Part shown: positions 23,600 through 33,112 of the stretch, piece by piece | Position numbering within the stretch: the first letter of the stretch is position 1 | Layout of the letters: each line of letters starts with the position of its first letter | From: Gammaproteobacteria bacterium | Lineage (GTDB): Bacteria; Pseudomonadota; Gammaproteobacteria; GCA-001735895 | Direction of reading: 5' to 3' | NCBI GenBank assembly: GCA_024763505.1 | Contig: JANTFI010000011.1 | Location: 1 to 41,853 of the forward strand | Length of the DNA: 41,853 nt | The notes under the pieces: generated by a model | The model's input: only the letters and a program-made list of their open reading frames with translations | Told to the model about the DNA's origin: nothing | The model's database searches: none | Program-made: the position numbers and the translations under genes

Positions 23600-24997
23600 T
23601 CAAGCGGGTGGTGTTTTGTCCGGGTCGGCTTTTTCATGCAGGATTTCATCGGCCGGGCTGTCATATTCGGACAAAGCCTGTTCCGCCTGTTGCTCTCTCT
23701 CTACCTGCTGCGCCTCGGCAATAGCTTGCTGGGCTTGATCGTGTTGTTGCTTGATCTTGAGCATGGCGGTAAAAGCCGAGCGATCGCCGACGATGGCGCG
23801 GGTAGCGATATCGGCACTGACCACGGCGATCATGCCGGGCAGGATGATATTCAGGTTGCCGGTCAATTCCATTAATGCTACCAGTGCCGCCAGCGGTGCT
23901 CTCAGAATTGCCCCCATCATCGCGACCATGCCGGTCAGTGCATAAAACCCGGCCGACCCTTGATAAAAAGGATACCACTGGCTGGTCAGTAATTCGGTTA
24001 GTCCGCCGACCGCACCGCCGAGTATCAACGACGGGCCAATAAAGCCGCCGGGTAGTCGTACACCAACAGAAATCGCGGTCGCCAGCAGTTTGGTGGCGAG
24101 CAGGATGAGCAACGCTGTAATACCAAGGTTATTATGAAAGATGCGATTGATCGCGTCATAGCTGACGCCCATGATGGCAGGGGACCACTGCGCCAGCAGC
24201 CCGGTCAACAGTCCGGCGAAAACAAAAGCGTACAGTGGGCGCCAGCTCAGGGTATAACGGTTGGCGGTGGCCGCCAGTTGAATGAATGCAGCCGCCAATA
24301 AGCCAATGATGATCCCCATCAGCATAATGACCGGCAACTCGGCCAGCGATCCGATCGACAGCGATGGAACCTCGAACGCCGGGTAAGCGCCGAAAACCAG
24401 TTGGCTGATGACCGTGGCGACGACCGTTGCCACAATCACCGGCACGATATGATTGACCGCATAGCGCACGCGGAAAACCTCGATGACAAATATCACTCCG
24501 GCCAAAGGCGTGTTGTATGAAGCTGCAATAGCAGCCGCACCGCCAGCTGCGGCGAGCAAATAATTTTCATCTTCGGAAAACTGGAAACGTCGTCCCAGCA
24601 GCGTTACATTGGCCGCGCCGAGATGAACGCCGGGACCCTCTCGGTCGACCGAGTGACCAGAGACAATTGCGATCAGGCCGCCAAAAAATTGCACGACGGC
24701 ATTGGCCAGGGGCAGGCGTTGCTTGCGAAATCGCAGGTAATCGAGCAGATGTACAATCCCGACCGAGCGTTTATCGACGCTGATCCGTTCGAAAATCAGG
24801 CCCAGCAAGACTGCTCCGGCGACCGGCAAGGCCAGTCTGGCCCAGCCTGGCAGGGCTTCATAATTGCCGATTTGCCCCTCCGGCAGCAGCCATTGCTGGC
24901 TGGTTTCGATGGAGAGTCGAAACAGGATCACCAGTAACCCGGCCATCGCGCCGGTGATCGCGCCGAGCAGGGTGATTCTTAAAACGAGTTTATCCAT
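23600..24997 (-). CDS. ClC-family anion channel/transporter with channel-like residue
   Basis: A 465-residue integral membrane ClC protein with about 16 to 18 hydrophobic helices. The gating glutamate is present in the DREGPGVHLGAAN motif (E120, counterpart of E148 in E. coli ClC-ec1). NTPLAGVIFVIEVFR aligns without gaps with NAPLAGILFIIEEMR of ClC-ec1, so the proton glutamate E203 is V173 here, as in ClC channels. The serine motif GSGIP is replaced by RSVGIV, and the central tyrosine Y445 region reads GNLNIIL, so Tyr is Leu. Selectivity and coupling may therefore differ from Cl-/H+ exchangers. A Gln/Glu-rich tail ends the protein. ATG 24995-24997 is preferred; an in-frame GTG at 25072 has no ribosome site. 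Confidence 0.88.
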   Translation of the reverse strand: MDKLVLRITLLGAITGAMAGLLVILFRLSIETSQQWLLPEGQIGNYEALPGWARLALPVAGAVLLGLIFERISVDKRSVGIVHLLDYLRFRKQRLPLANAVVQFFGGLIAIVSGHSVDREGPGVHLGAANVTLLGRRFQFSEDENYLLAAAGGAAAIAASYNTPLAGVIFVIEVFRVRYAVNHIVPVIVATVVATVISQLVFGAYPAFEVPSLSIGSLAELPVIMLMGIIIGLLAAAFIQLAATANRYTLSWRPLYAFVFAGLLTGLLAQWSPAIMGVSYDAINRIFHNNLGITALLILLATKLLATAISVGVRLPGGFIGPSLILGGAVGGLTELLTSQWYPFYQGSAGFYALTGMVAMMGAILRAPLAALVALMELTGNLNIILPGMIAVVSADIATRAIVGDRSAFTAMLKIKQQHDQAQQAIAEAQQVEREQQAEQALSEYDSPADEILHEKADPDKTPPA

Positions 24998-25083
24998 TCG
25001 GTAGTTGGATTCCTTGATTGACAGGGAGAATTTTTCTGCCAGACAATTGAAAAATAAAGGATTGTACTGCACGCCTTGATTTT

Positions 25084-25100
25084 TTGTGACATATTCACAA
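25084..25100. promoter_or_regulatory. Palindrome TTGTGA-N5-TCACAA in the ClC/RND divergent gap
   Basis: Perfect 6-bp arms flank CATAT. It resembles a CRP/FNR-family half-site pair, but the spacer is N5 where CRP usually has N6. It lies about 85 bases upstream of the adaptor gene start and also upstream of the ClC gene. Confidence 0.4.
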
Positions 25101-25127
25101 TTATAAGCTGTATTATTGTAGGTATAA

Positions 25128-25147
25128 ATATTAGAATAGTCTAATAT
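25128..25147. promoter_or_regulatory. ATATTAG-N6-CTAATAT operator-like palindrome before the RND operon
   Basis: Perfect 7-bp arms; with the inner AAs the arms extend to 8 bp (ATATTAGA/TCTAATAT). It is followed by ACT, so its right arm overlaps a TATACT -10 at 25145-25150. The same arms and spacing recur at 34331-34350, also overlapping TATACT. A repressor site is likely; the regulator is not in the window. Confidence 0.6.
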
Positions 25148-25184
25148 ACTTTATCGAACCAGAAACCGAACAACAGGAATATTC

Positions 25185-26216
25185 ATGAAACCGATTCTCA
25201 AAACATTGATGATTGCAGGCGGATTACTGATCGGGCACGGTGCCCTGGCGCTGGAAGGTATCGAATCAGAAGAAGCCCTTCTGAAAGAAGTCTCATCATC
25301 TTATATGCTCGATGGAATTGTCGAGGCCGAGCTGAGGACTACGATTTCGGCCCAGACCAGTGGCATTGTCAAAGCTGTAAACTTTGATGTGGATGATTTC
25401 GTCAAAAAGAATCAGATTGTGGTGTTGATCGACAATACCCAGCAGCAAGCCAGTTATCAGCAGGCGATTGCAGCAGAAAAAGAAGCCCGCGCGCGCCTCA
25501 AGGAAGCCGAACTGGAATATGACCGGGTAGAAAAGGTGTACGCAAAAAAAGTGGTACCCAAAGCGTCTTTCGATAAGGCTGCGGCTGCATTGGCATCGGC
25601 CAAGGCCCGGTTGGAATCGGCAAAGGCAGCCTTGTCCAAAGCTCGGGAATCTCTCGAATACACGAGGGTTCGTGCCCCGTTCAGTGGTGTGCTGACCCAG
25701 CGTCTGGTCGAGGTCGGAGAAACGGTCAATGTCGGCACCCAACTGGTCTCGGGGGTATCGTTGGAGCGACTGCGGGTACGGACTCATGTCCCGCAAAGCA
25801 TATATCAGGCAGTGCGCGATCATCAACGCGCGATCGTGGTAACAGAAGATAGTGAAATCGTGTCGCGTGATATGACCTTCTTCCCGTTTGCCGACCCACT
25901 TAGTCACAGTTTCGAACTGCGGGTGCGTATACCACTGACCGAAACCGGCTTGCGCCCGGGCATGTTCGTCAAGGTCGCGATGGAAGTCAGCCGGGAAGAA
26001 AAAACCGTCATTCCTTTCAACTCGGTTGCTTTTCGCGGTGAAGTAACCGGCGTGTATGTACTGGAAGGAGATACGCTGCATTTTCGCCATGTCCGTCTCG
26101 GTCGACGATTGGCAGACAATGAAGTGGTAGTGCTGGCCGGTATCAATGTGGGTGATCAGGTGGTGACCGACCCGGTGGCAGCCGCTATTACCATCAAGCA
26201 AGCCAAAAGTGAATAG
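25185..26216 (+). CDS. RND efflux periplasmic adaptor (membrane fusion protein)
   Basis: A 343-residue exported adaptor. The signal peptide is MKPILKTLMIAGGLLIGHGA with cleavage near LALEG. The biotinyl-lipoyl part (AEVELRT-like EAELRTTISAQTSGIVKAVN) and a coiled coil of Ala/Lys/Glu repeats (about 90-155, AKARLESAKAALSKARESLE) are followed by YTRVRAPFSGVLTQRLVEVG, ETVNVGTQLVSGVSLERL and the membrane-proximal domain. It links an RND pump to an outer-membrane channel. The ATG has AGGA 8 bases upstream. The operon has an ATATTAG-N6-CTAATAT operator in front and no TolC-type gene behind. The pump gene follows after 8 bases. Confidence 0.9.
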   Translation: MKPILKTLMIAGGLLIGHGALALEGIESEEALLKEVSSSYMLDGIVEAELRTTISAQTSGIVKAVNFDVDDFVKKNQIVVLIDNTQQQASYQQAIAAEKEARARLKEAELEYDRVEKVYAKKVVPKASFDKAAAALASAKARLESAKAALSKARESLEYTRVRAPFSGVLTQRLVEVGETVNVGTQLVSGVSLERLRVRTHVPQSIYQAVRDHQRAIVVTEDSEIVSRDMTFFPFADPLSHSFELRVRIPLTETGLRPGMFVKVAMEVSREEKTVIPFNSVAFRGEVTGVYVLEGDTLHFRHVRLGRRLADNEVVVLAGINVGDQVVTDPVAAAITIKQAKSE

Positions 26217-26224
26217 GGGGCGTC

Positions 26225-29200
26225 ATGTCTGATTCGAACCTGACTGAATCCTCGGGCAAGCTGGGTATATCTGGCGCACTGGCGAAAAAATTCCTGTTTT
26301 CGGAAATCACGCCTTTGTTGGCTCTGGTCGGCGTGCTGCTTGGTATTTTCGCGGTGATCGTGACACCGAAAGAAGAAGAGCCGCAAATCAATGTGACCTT
26401 TGCCAATATCTTTATTCCGTTTCCTGGCGCATCGGTGTCCGAGGTCGAGCATCTGGTCAGTTCACCGGCCGAGCAGGTGATCTCGGAAATATCCGGAATC
26501 AAACATGTGTTTTCGGTATCGCGTCCGGGCATGTCAATTCTGACCGTCCAATTCAAGGTCGGTGAAGATCGAACCGATGCTATTGTGCGCCTGTATAGCA
26601 AGGTGTTTTCGAATAATGACTGGCTGCCACCGAATCTCGGTGTCGGTCAACCGATCATCAAGCCCAAAGGTATCGACGACGTGCCGATTATCACTGCCAC
26701 GCTGTGGGCGAAAGATGAAAGCCAGGGCGCACACGAATTGCTCAAGGTCGCGCATGCGATTGAGGCGGAGCTGAAAAGGGTTCAGGGTACGCGCGATATT
26801 TATACTATCGGTGGTGCTCAGCACATGGTACGGGTAGAGCTGGATGCACAAAAGATTTCAGCCTTCAACCTCGATATCAATGCGATCAAATTGGCGCTGA
26901 CCAGTGGAAACCGTTCTTCTAATGCCGGAGCACTGATTCACGATGACAAAGAAATTCCGGTTCAGGCTGGTGTTTTTATGACCAGTAGTGATGAAGTCGG
27001 CAGTCTGGTGGTCGGTATGCACAAGGGGCGGCCGGTTTACCTCAATGAAATCGCCACGATCATCGATGGTCCTGCCGAGCCTGAACACTATGTCTGGTAT
27101 GGCACCGGAGCTGGTGCAGGTGAAGCAGGGCTGGAACCGATCCCCGACATGACCCCTGCTGTAACCATTGCCGTTGCCAAAAAACCGGGTACCAACGCAG
27201 TCGAGATTGCCGATCGGGTGATCAACCGTTTCGATCAATTGCAGGGCACTTTTATTCCGGAAGGTGTCAAGGTTACGATTACCCGAAACTATGGTGAAAC
27301 CGCTGATCATAAGGCCAGCAAGCTGATCACCAAACTGATTTTTGCGACGGCAGTAGTGATCGTACTGGTGGCAATTGCTATCGGTTTGCGCGAAGCCTTT
27401 ATCGTCGGTGTGGCGATCGGTATAACACTGTTGATTACGCTGTTTGCATCCTGGGCCTGGGGCTTTACACTGAACCGGGTGTCGCTGTTTGCGCTGATTT
27501 TTTCCATCGGTATTCTGGTCGATGACGCAATCGTAGTGGTGGAGAATATTCACCGCCATATGTCGCTAGGCAGCAAATCGCTGGCCGAATCGATACCGCT
27601 TGCGGTGGATGAAGTGGGTGGCCCGACCATTCTTGCTACCTTTACCGTAATTGCCGCGTTGTTGCCGATGGCGTTCGTAACCGGATTGATGGGGCCGTAT
27701 ATGAGCCCGATTCCGATCAATGCCAGTATGGGAATGATCATTTCGTTACTGATCGCTTTTGTCGTCACCCCCTGGCTCAGCTACAAGGTGTTGGCCTCGA
27801 AGCAGCATGAAATCGCGGCACATGGCGAGCATGATCAGGATATCCATAAAACTCGCATTTACCGTTTTTTCAAACGCATCATGACGCCTTTCGTCGATGG
27901 AGAACATCAGACCCGGAATTTTGTGTTATTGAATTTGATGGTCGTGGTGCTGATCGTGCTTTCAGTCGGTTTGGTGGCGATCGACAAGGTGGTGCTGAAG
28001 ATGCTGCCGTTTGATAACAAGTCGGAATTTCAGGTTGTGGTCGACATGCCGGAAGGCACGGCACTGGAGCATACTGCGATGGTTATGCACAAGCTCGGCG
28101 ATGCGATTGCCAAAGTGCCTGAGGTAGCCGATTATCAGGCTTATGTTGGAACTGCGGCACCGATTAATTTCAATGGTCTGGTACGTCAGTATTATCTCAG
28201 AAAAGGGGGCAATGTCGCCGATTTGCAAGTTAACCTGGTGGACAAGAAACATCGCGATCGAAGCAGCCACGAGATCGCATTGTCGGTGCGAGATGAAATG
28301 CAACGTATCGGCAAGCTATATGGGGCCAATGTAAAACTGGCCGAAGTACCACCTGGTCCGCCTGTGATGGCACCGTTAGTGGCCGAGGTCTATGGGCTGG
28401 AATATCAGGGACAGATCGATGTGGCAAAAAAATTGCGCCCGTTGTTTGAGCAGACGCCCGACATCGTCGATGTGGATGACAGCGTCGAGTATCCGGCCAG
28501 CCGGTTCATTATTCATGTCGATCGGCAAAAGGCGGCCCGCTTTGGTATCAGCCAGTCGCAACTGGTGGATACCATCAAAACGGCATTACAAGGTGAAGAT
28601 ATCAGTTATATCCACGGCAATAATGTCAAGTTCGCTACGCCGATTCGAATCAAGCTGCCGACCTCAAGTAAGGAAGATCTGATCAATACCCTGTCGATCA
28701 AGTTACGCACGTCGGAAGGAAGACTGGTTGCTTTGTCTGAGCTGGTTTCGATTGAGGATTCTCGGATCGAGAATGTTATTTACCACAAGGACTTGCTGCC
28801 CGTAGTATTCGTCACCGGCGATATGGCCGGCGAACTCGACAGTCCACTCTATGGCATGTTCGAGATAACCGCCGAACTTGAAGAAAAATTTCCCGAATTG
28901 AAACAATACTTCATCCGGCCTCCAGATAATCCATACCAGTTCAGTATCAAGTGGGATGGCGAATGGCAAGTGACTTATGAAACTTTCCGCGATATGGGGA
29001 TTGCCTACTCGGTCGGCATGATCATGATTTATCTACTCGTGGTGGCGCAGTTTCGTTCCTACGTCGTGCCGCTGGTGATCATGGCGCCGATACCTTTGAC
29101 CATTATCGGGGTATTGCCGGGTCATGCCTTGCTGGGTGCAAAATTCACTGCGACTTCGATGATCGGCATGATTGCGCTGGCTGGTATCATCGTGCGAAAT

Positions 29201-29470
29201 TCGATTTTGCTGGTTGATTTTATTAACGAACAACTTGCGGCCGGTCATACCTTTGCAAACGCGGTCATTAAATCGGCTGCTGTGCGCGCCAAGCCGATTA
29301 TCCTGACCGGTCTGGCAGCGATGCTCGGCGCGTTTTTCATCGTTGACGATCCGATTTTCAAGGGGCTTGCAATCTCTTTGATTTTCGGCATTTTTGTATC
29401 TACCCTGTTGACCTTGCTGATTATTCCGGTGTTGTACTACCGGGTGTCCGGTTCGCAGGCTAAACCGTAA
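26225..29470 (+). CDS. RND-family efflux transporter permease
   Basis: A 1081-residue inner-membrane pump of normal RND length. An N-terminal helix (LLALVGVLLGIFAVIVTP) is followed by the porter domain beginning PFPGASVSEVEHLVSSPAEQ. The TM4 region has GILVDDAIVVVENIHRH, with the paired Asp residues that relay protons. After the second periplasmic loop, the second helix bundle has GMIALAGIIVRNSILLVDF and AMLGAFFIVDDPIFKGLAIS. It exports compounds in exchange for protons together with the adaptor upstream. Substrate (metal, antibiotic or sulfur species) cannot be told from the sequence. Eight bases separate it from the adaptor. Confidence 0.93.
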   Translation: MSDSNLTESSGKLGISGALAKKFLFSEITPLLALVGVLLGIFAVIVTPKEEEPQINVTFANIFIPFPGASVSEVEHLVSSPAEQVISEISGIKHVFSVSRPGMSILTVQFKVGEDRTDAIVRLYSKVFSNNDWLPPNLGVGQPIIKPKGIDDVPIITATLWAKDESQGAHELLKVAHAIEAELKRVQGTRDIYTIGGAQHMVRVELDAQKISAFNLDINAIKLALTSGNRSSNAGALIHDDKEIPVQAGVFMTSSDEVGSLVVGMHKGRPVYLNEIATIIDGPAEPEHYVWYGTGAGAGEAGLEPIPDMTPAVTIAVAKKPGTNAVEIADRVINRFDQLQGTFIPEGVKVTITRNYGETADHKASKLITKLIFATAVVIVLVAIAIGLREAFIVGVAIGITLLITLFASWAWGFTLNRVSLFALIFSIGILVDDAIVVVENIHRHMSLGSKSLAESIPLAVDEVGGPTILATFTVIAALLPMAFVTGLMGPYMSPIPINASMGMIISLLIAFVVTPWLSYKVLASKQHEIAAHGEHDQDIHKTRIYRFFKRIMTPFVDGEHQTRNFVLLNLMVVVLIVLSVGLVAIDKVVLKMLPFDNKSEFQVVVDMPEGTALEHTAMVMHKLGDAIAKVPEVADYQAYVGTAAPINFNGLVRQYYLRKGGNVADLQVNLVDKKHRDRSSHEIALSVRDEMQRIGKLYGANVKLAEVPPGPPVMAPLVAEVYGLEYQGQIDVAKKLRPLFEQTPDIVDVDDSVEYPASRFIIHVDRQKAARFGISQSQLVDTIKTALQGEDISYIHGNNVKFATPIRIKLPTSSKEDLINTLSIKLRTSEGRLVALSELVSIEDSRIENVIYHKDLLPVVFVTGDMAGELDSPLYGMFEITAELEEKFPELKQYFIRPPDNPYQFSIKWDGEWQVTYETFRDMGIAYSVGMIMIYLLVVAQFRSYVVPLVIMAPIPLTIIGVLPGHALLGAKFTATSMIGMIALAGIIVRNSILLVDFINEQLAAGHTFANAVIKSAAVRAKPIILTGLAAMLGAFFIVDDPIFKGLAISLIFGIFVSTLLTLLIIPVLYYRVSGSQAKP

Positions 29471-29531
29471 GTCTCCACGGCACAGGGAGGTGCCAACTTT
29501 TCCTGCCGAGTCATCAGCGCTCGTTTCTGCG

Positions 29532-30557
29532 CTATTGCCTGAACACCATCTCCATTCGCAGCGTGAGTGAAAACCCGGGCTCGAAATTATTTTCCAGCAG
29601 GTATTGAAACTGCGGGATGATCTCCCCGAACAGATAGTTGCTGTGCAACAGGCGGCGATAGCGAATCTGTAACAGGTATTCTTCCGCATGCGTATCGGGT
29701 TCATTAATGCCGTACACTCCAGCCAGATATACAAGCGCCTGTTTGCCGTCAATGGAATGCGTGAATGAAAATACCTGGGACAGTTGCCACCAGTCTTCCG
29801 CCTGTTCGCGTTTTGCAGATGTCTGTGAGCGCAGCAGCCCGTGATCGCCAGATCGGCGATTGAGTTCGAACTTGCTGTCGAAACGATAACCGGTGGAAGA
29901 AAAATGATACAGCGTATTGCCGAAATAGCCTTGCCATAATGTGCTGATATCGAAGTTTCGGCTGGCGCGAAACCGCCAGTACAGATCCAGACTGCGATTG
30001 AGTTTAATCCCCAGCCCGGGACGAAAACGCCAAAGTTCGAATTCACCGACCAAAGCTTCGAGTCCGGCAAAATAATCTTTCTTTTCGGCGACTTCGAGCG
30101 GGTTGTTTTGCAGGGATGGCTGTTCACTTTCGCGCTCCTGATTCGGGTCACTCTCGAATACCAGTCGCATCTTGTTTCGGGTATTGGGTAAAACCAGTCT
30201 GGCCCGGGTGCTACCGGTAAAGCCCCAGCCTTCCCCTTCGGTGAAAATGCTGTCGGCGGTCAGGCGAATAAAGCTGCCATTGTTTTCATACTCGGCCTTT
30301 TCGCTGGAAAAAAACTCATCTACCGACTTGCTGAAGCCGAGAAATCCTGCAGCGATATATTGCTGCGGTTGATCGAGCATAGTGAAAAACGATGTGTCTT
30401 CATCTGCATTCGTCGCTGTCGGTTGGATTTCGGCTTGCACCGGTTTCGGCGTTTGCTGGTTGCCGGTCGAAAGTGAGTCGGGAGGCAGATCGTTTGCTCT
30501 CAGCTCGGGAGCTAGTAGCATCAGCAAACAAAGAGCAGAATATTTCAAAATGAGCAT
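29532..30557 (-). CDS. Predicted outer-membrane beta-barrel protein, unknown
   Basis: A 341-residue exported protein: signal peptide MLILKYSALCLLMLLAPELR followed by ANDLP, then an acidic Gln/Thr-rich linker. The C-terminal 260 residues alternate polar and aromatic residues (SFIRLTADSIFTEGEGWGFT, FELWRFRPGLGIKLNRSLDL, YWRFRASRNFDISTLW, LGEIIPQFQ-like FGEIIPQFQYLLE) and end in RMEMVFRQ. That fits a beta barrel. It does not match TolC-like channels, which are mostly helical. It is convergent with the RND pump and divergent from the FimV-like gene, so it is not in the RND operon. No Shine-Dalgarno is evident at the ATG. Confidence 0.7.
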   Translation of the reverse strand: MLILKYSALCLLMLLAPELRANDLPPDSLSTGNQQTPKPVQAEIQPTATNADEDTSFFTMLDQPQQYIAAGFLGFSKSVDEFFSSEKAEYENNGSFIRLTADSIFTEGEGWGFTGSTRARLVLPNTRNKMRLVFESDPNQERESEQPSLQNNPLEVAEKKDYFAGLEALVGEFELWRFRPGLGIKLNRSLDLYWRFRASRNFDISTLWQGYFGNTLYHFSSTGYRFDSKFELNRRSGDHGLLRSQTSAKREQAEDWWQLSQVFSFTHSIDGKQALVYLAGVYGINEPDTHAEEYLLQIRYRRLLHSNYLFGEIIPQFQYLLENNFEPGFSLTLRMEMVFRQ

Positions 30558-30799
30558 TTCAAACGTAAGGTTTTTTCGGGCTGAACCGGTTATCTCCAGG
30601 CAAACACTCAGTTCAAGCTATATGGCCGCGAACACTGAAGCGCCGCTGACCGAGTGTTGGTAAATGAGCAGTCAGCATGCCGACCTGTGGTGGAAACGTC
30701 AACGCCTGTCATTCGACTGGTCTGGATTGTTCGGGGCCGGGCAGTAAATTGAAAATCCACTATACTGGCTGGATATTTTATTTTTTTTCCGGAACGAAA

Positions 30800-32962
30800 A
30801 TGGCAGTACAGAAATTGATTCGCCTGGGGGTGGCCGCCGCTATGTTCGCAGGCTCGGCTCAGGCACTGGAACTGGGGCCGGTGACCTTGTTGTCGCATCT
30901 GAATGAACCGCTGCTTGCACGCATCGATCTAGGTGAAGTCGCACAAACTGAACTGGCAGACTTGCACTTCGCATTGGCCGACCAGAAAACCTATCAGAAT
31001 CTTGGCTTGAGCAAACCGTTTTATCTCAATGATTTACGCTTCCGGCTGATCTCTTCCGGCAATCAGCAGCATGCGGTTGAATTGCGAACCCGGCAGCGTT
31101 TGCGTGAACCGATTATCGAGATTCTGTTGAGTGTGGAAGGTATGCAAGGAAGCTTGACCCGGCTGTATTCTCTGATGCTGGATCCTCCGCTGTTACGCCC
31201 GGCCACCCATCCAACCACTCTGTCCAGGTTAGCGGTGGCCACGGCGCAGCCGGACCGCGAGAGTATTGGCGAACAGCCGGAGAAGCGTTTGGAGAAAGAA
31301 CAAACATCCACAATCCAGACGTCCGCAAACAAGGTGACACCACTGCAAGGAAACCAGCCTGTCGCCAAAACCGGAGCGGTTTCTGCGGCGAAGATGACAA
31401 AATTACCTGCCTACCAACCCGGCAAGCGCTTGCAGGTGGGACGCGACAGCATTTCGATTATCGCGCAAAATTCGAAGTTGCATGAAAAATACTCGGTTTA
31501 CCAAATCATGCGCGCCTTTTATCTGCTCAACCCGGATGCCTTCATCGCCGGTAACATCAATCATTTGCAATCCGGCAGCGAGTTGATGATCCCGGACCAG
31601 GCGCTGGTGGCCGAAGTGCCGCGCCAGCAAGCCGTCAATTTTGTTTTGTCGGTTTCCAGAGATCACCCTGAAATCAGTCACCCATTGCGCCGCTCTTCTT
31701 TTTCGCAAAGCCCGACGATTATTCAAAAAACAGCCGAGACTGATACCAAGACAAGCTCTGTCCAAAAGAAAACGGATGTGGTCGATCGCAAAGTGGCTAC
31801 GCCTGCTGAGGGTCCGGAAACGCCAATGCAATCTTCTGCCGCGCCTGCGGTCGATGCAACCTCGGTCCAGCGCATGCAGCAGGATGTCAAAAGCTGGCGC
31901 TCGATGGCGGATGAATTTTCCGGCCTGACAGCCTTGACGCAGTCCCAGAACCGGGTACTGCAAACTCATGGCAAGGTGTTGAATGCGCTGGATCAACAAA
32001 TGCAACAGCAGATGGAGCGCATTTCTCGTCTTGAGCAACAAAACACAGGGGCGGCCTCAGACGCAAATGTTCAGCCCACTGCGGATTCTGTGGATGCCGG
32101 TGCGAATGCGGCAGCAGTAGGGGGTTCGCTCGAGCGTCTGGAACAAACCATCCAAAATCTGAACCAACGATTGCAGTTGCTGGAAGAGCGTTCGGTACCG
32201 CTTGCAACACCAGCGAACCCGAAAGAGGTCGCAGATCGCATACCCGCGAATGAAGAAAGCAGCTGGTGGAATTCGGCTTTGCCGCTTTATCTGCTGCTCG
32301 CTGTAACGATGTTATTGCTGCTATGGCGAGAAGCCAGTTGGCGACGTCGTGCTGCCAGCGTGCAGCAGGCATCGAAGGACCATAGTCAAGCAGACAGGGC
32401 TCAAACGGATACCGAGACGAATGACACGCGTTCTGTGGAACCGGCTTTGCAAACACCGACTGAACATGGAGAGGAAGTCAGGCAGGAACCCAAACTGGAT
32501 TCTCAAATGAATATTGGCCAAACACTGGTAGCATCGAACCTGCAAGCAGCTGAAGCCGAAAAACAGACCGAGTTAACAGAGCTGCCAACGACGGAAGCGA
32601 CGGTTGATCTTTCTGCAAATCCTGATCACTCGCTACCCTCGGGCGAGGCCGTCGAGCACAAACCGTCCGGGGAGGACGATATTCAAGCCACGGTCGCCGA
32701 AATCGATATTTTGCTGGCTTATCAATTATATGAAGAAGCCGAGCAGCATATCGCCAGGTTGAAACAATCGGGTGTGGAATCTGCGCAACTGGAAGTTCGG
32801 GAAATGGAGGTGATGGCGCGACTGGGCCAGAATGATTTGTTCATGATGCGATATGAAGAAATGGCGACCACTTTGAGCCAGGCTTGTCCGCAATGCTGGA
32901 AAAAGATTGAAGCGCTGCGTGCCGAAATGATTAAGGGTTACCCGCGCGCGGTCGAGTTATAG
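30800..32962 (+). CDS. FimV/HubP-like protein
   Basis: A 720-residue protein: signal peptide MAVQKLIRLGVAAAMFAGSA followed by QALELGP, FimV N-terminal region (LSHLNEPLLARIDLGEVAQT), a LysM-type peptidoglycan domain region (AYQPGKRLQVGRDSISIIAQ, IMRAFYLLNPDAFIAGNINH, SGSELMIPD), a coiled coil (about 395-515), one membrane helix (LPLYLLLAVTMLLLLWR, about 495-512) and the C-terminal FimV cytoplasmic motif (ATVAEIDILLAYQLYEEAEQ with HIARLKQSGVESAQLEV). FimV/HubP proteins act at cell poles in pilus or flagellar organisation. It is not beside truA or asd, the usual fimV site, so it may be a paralogue. ATG 30800 is chosen; in-frame codons from 30677 add no family residues. A TATACT -10-like hexamer lies at 30761-30766. 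Confidence 0.85.
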   Translation: MAVQKLIRLGVAAAMFAGSAQALELGPVTLLSHLNEPLLARIDLGEVAQTELADLHFALADQKTYQNLGLSKPFYLNDLRFRLISSGNQQHAVELRTRQRLREPIIEILLSVEGMQGSLTRLYSLMLDPPLLRPATHPTTLSRLAVATAQPDRESIGEQPEKRLEKEQTSTIQTSANKVTPLQGNQPVAKTGAVSAAKMTKLPAYQPGKRLQVGRDSISIIAQNSKLHEKYSVYQIMRAFYLLNPDAFIAGNINHLQSGSELMIPDQALVAEVPRQQAVNFVLSVSRDHPEISHPLRRSSFSQSPTIIQKTAETDTKTSSVQKKTDVVDRKVATPAEGPETPMQSSAAPAVDATSVQRMQQDVKSWRSMADEFSGLTALTQSQNRVLQTHGKVLNALDQQMQQQMERISRLEQQNTGAASDANVQPTADSVDAGANAAAVGGSLERLEQTIQNLNQRLQLLEERSVPLATPANPKEVADRIPANEESSWWNSALPLYLLLAVTMLLLLWREASWRRRAASVQQASKDHSQADRAQTDTETNDTRSVEPALQTPTEHGEEVRQEPKLDSQMNIGQTLVASNLQAAEAEKQTELTELPTTEATVDLSANPDHSLPSGEAVEHKPSGEDDIQATVAEIDILLAYQLYEEAEQHIARLKQSGVESAQLEVREMEVMARLGQNDLFMMRYEEMATTLSQACPQCWKKIEALRAEMIKGYPRAVEL

Positions 32963-33002
32963 GATTCACCTTGCAAGGATTCGCTCAGCAAGGAACAGGT
33001 CC

Positions 33003-33035
33003 AAAAAAACCCCAGCGAGAGCTTGCCTCTCGCTG
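33003..33035 (-). terminator. Intrinsic terminator for the YfdX gene
   Basis: On the minus strand a 9-10 bp stem (AGCGAGAG / CTCTCGCT core, extended by C/G) with a GCAAG loop is followed by GGGGTTTTTTT (A's at 33003-33009 on plus). It lies 78 bases behind the YfdX stop at 33113. Confidence 0.82.
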
Positions 33036-33112
33036 CGGCTGGCCGGTTAGACTGGCAATTTCTTAGACCGGGACCGGCAAATCCCTTTTCGAAATCCCGG
33101 ATTATTCCGACG

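Noticed and set aside
29479-29501. Hairpin GGCAC-AGGGAG-GTGCC followed by AACTTTT behind the RND gene
   Set aside because: The stem is only 5 bp and the T-run short and interrupted; too weak to annotate as terminator.
29033-30151. Long minus-strand open frame of 372 codons across the RND and barrel genes
   Set aside because: It overlaps a strongly supported RND gene in antisense and the barrel gene in another frame; its translation shows no domain.
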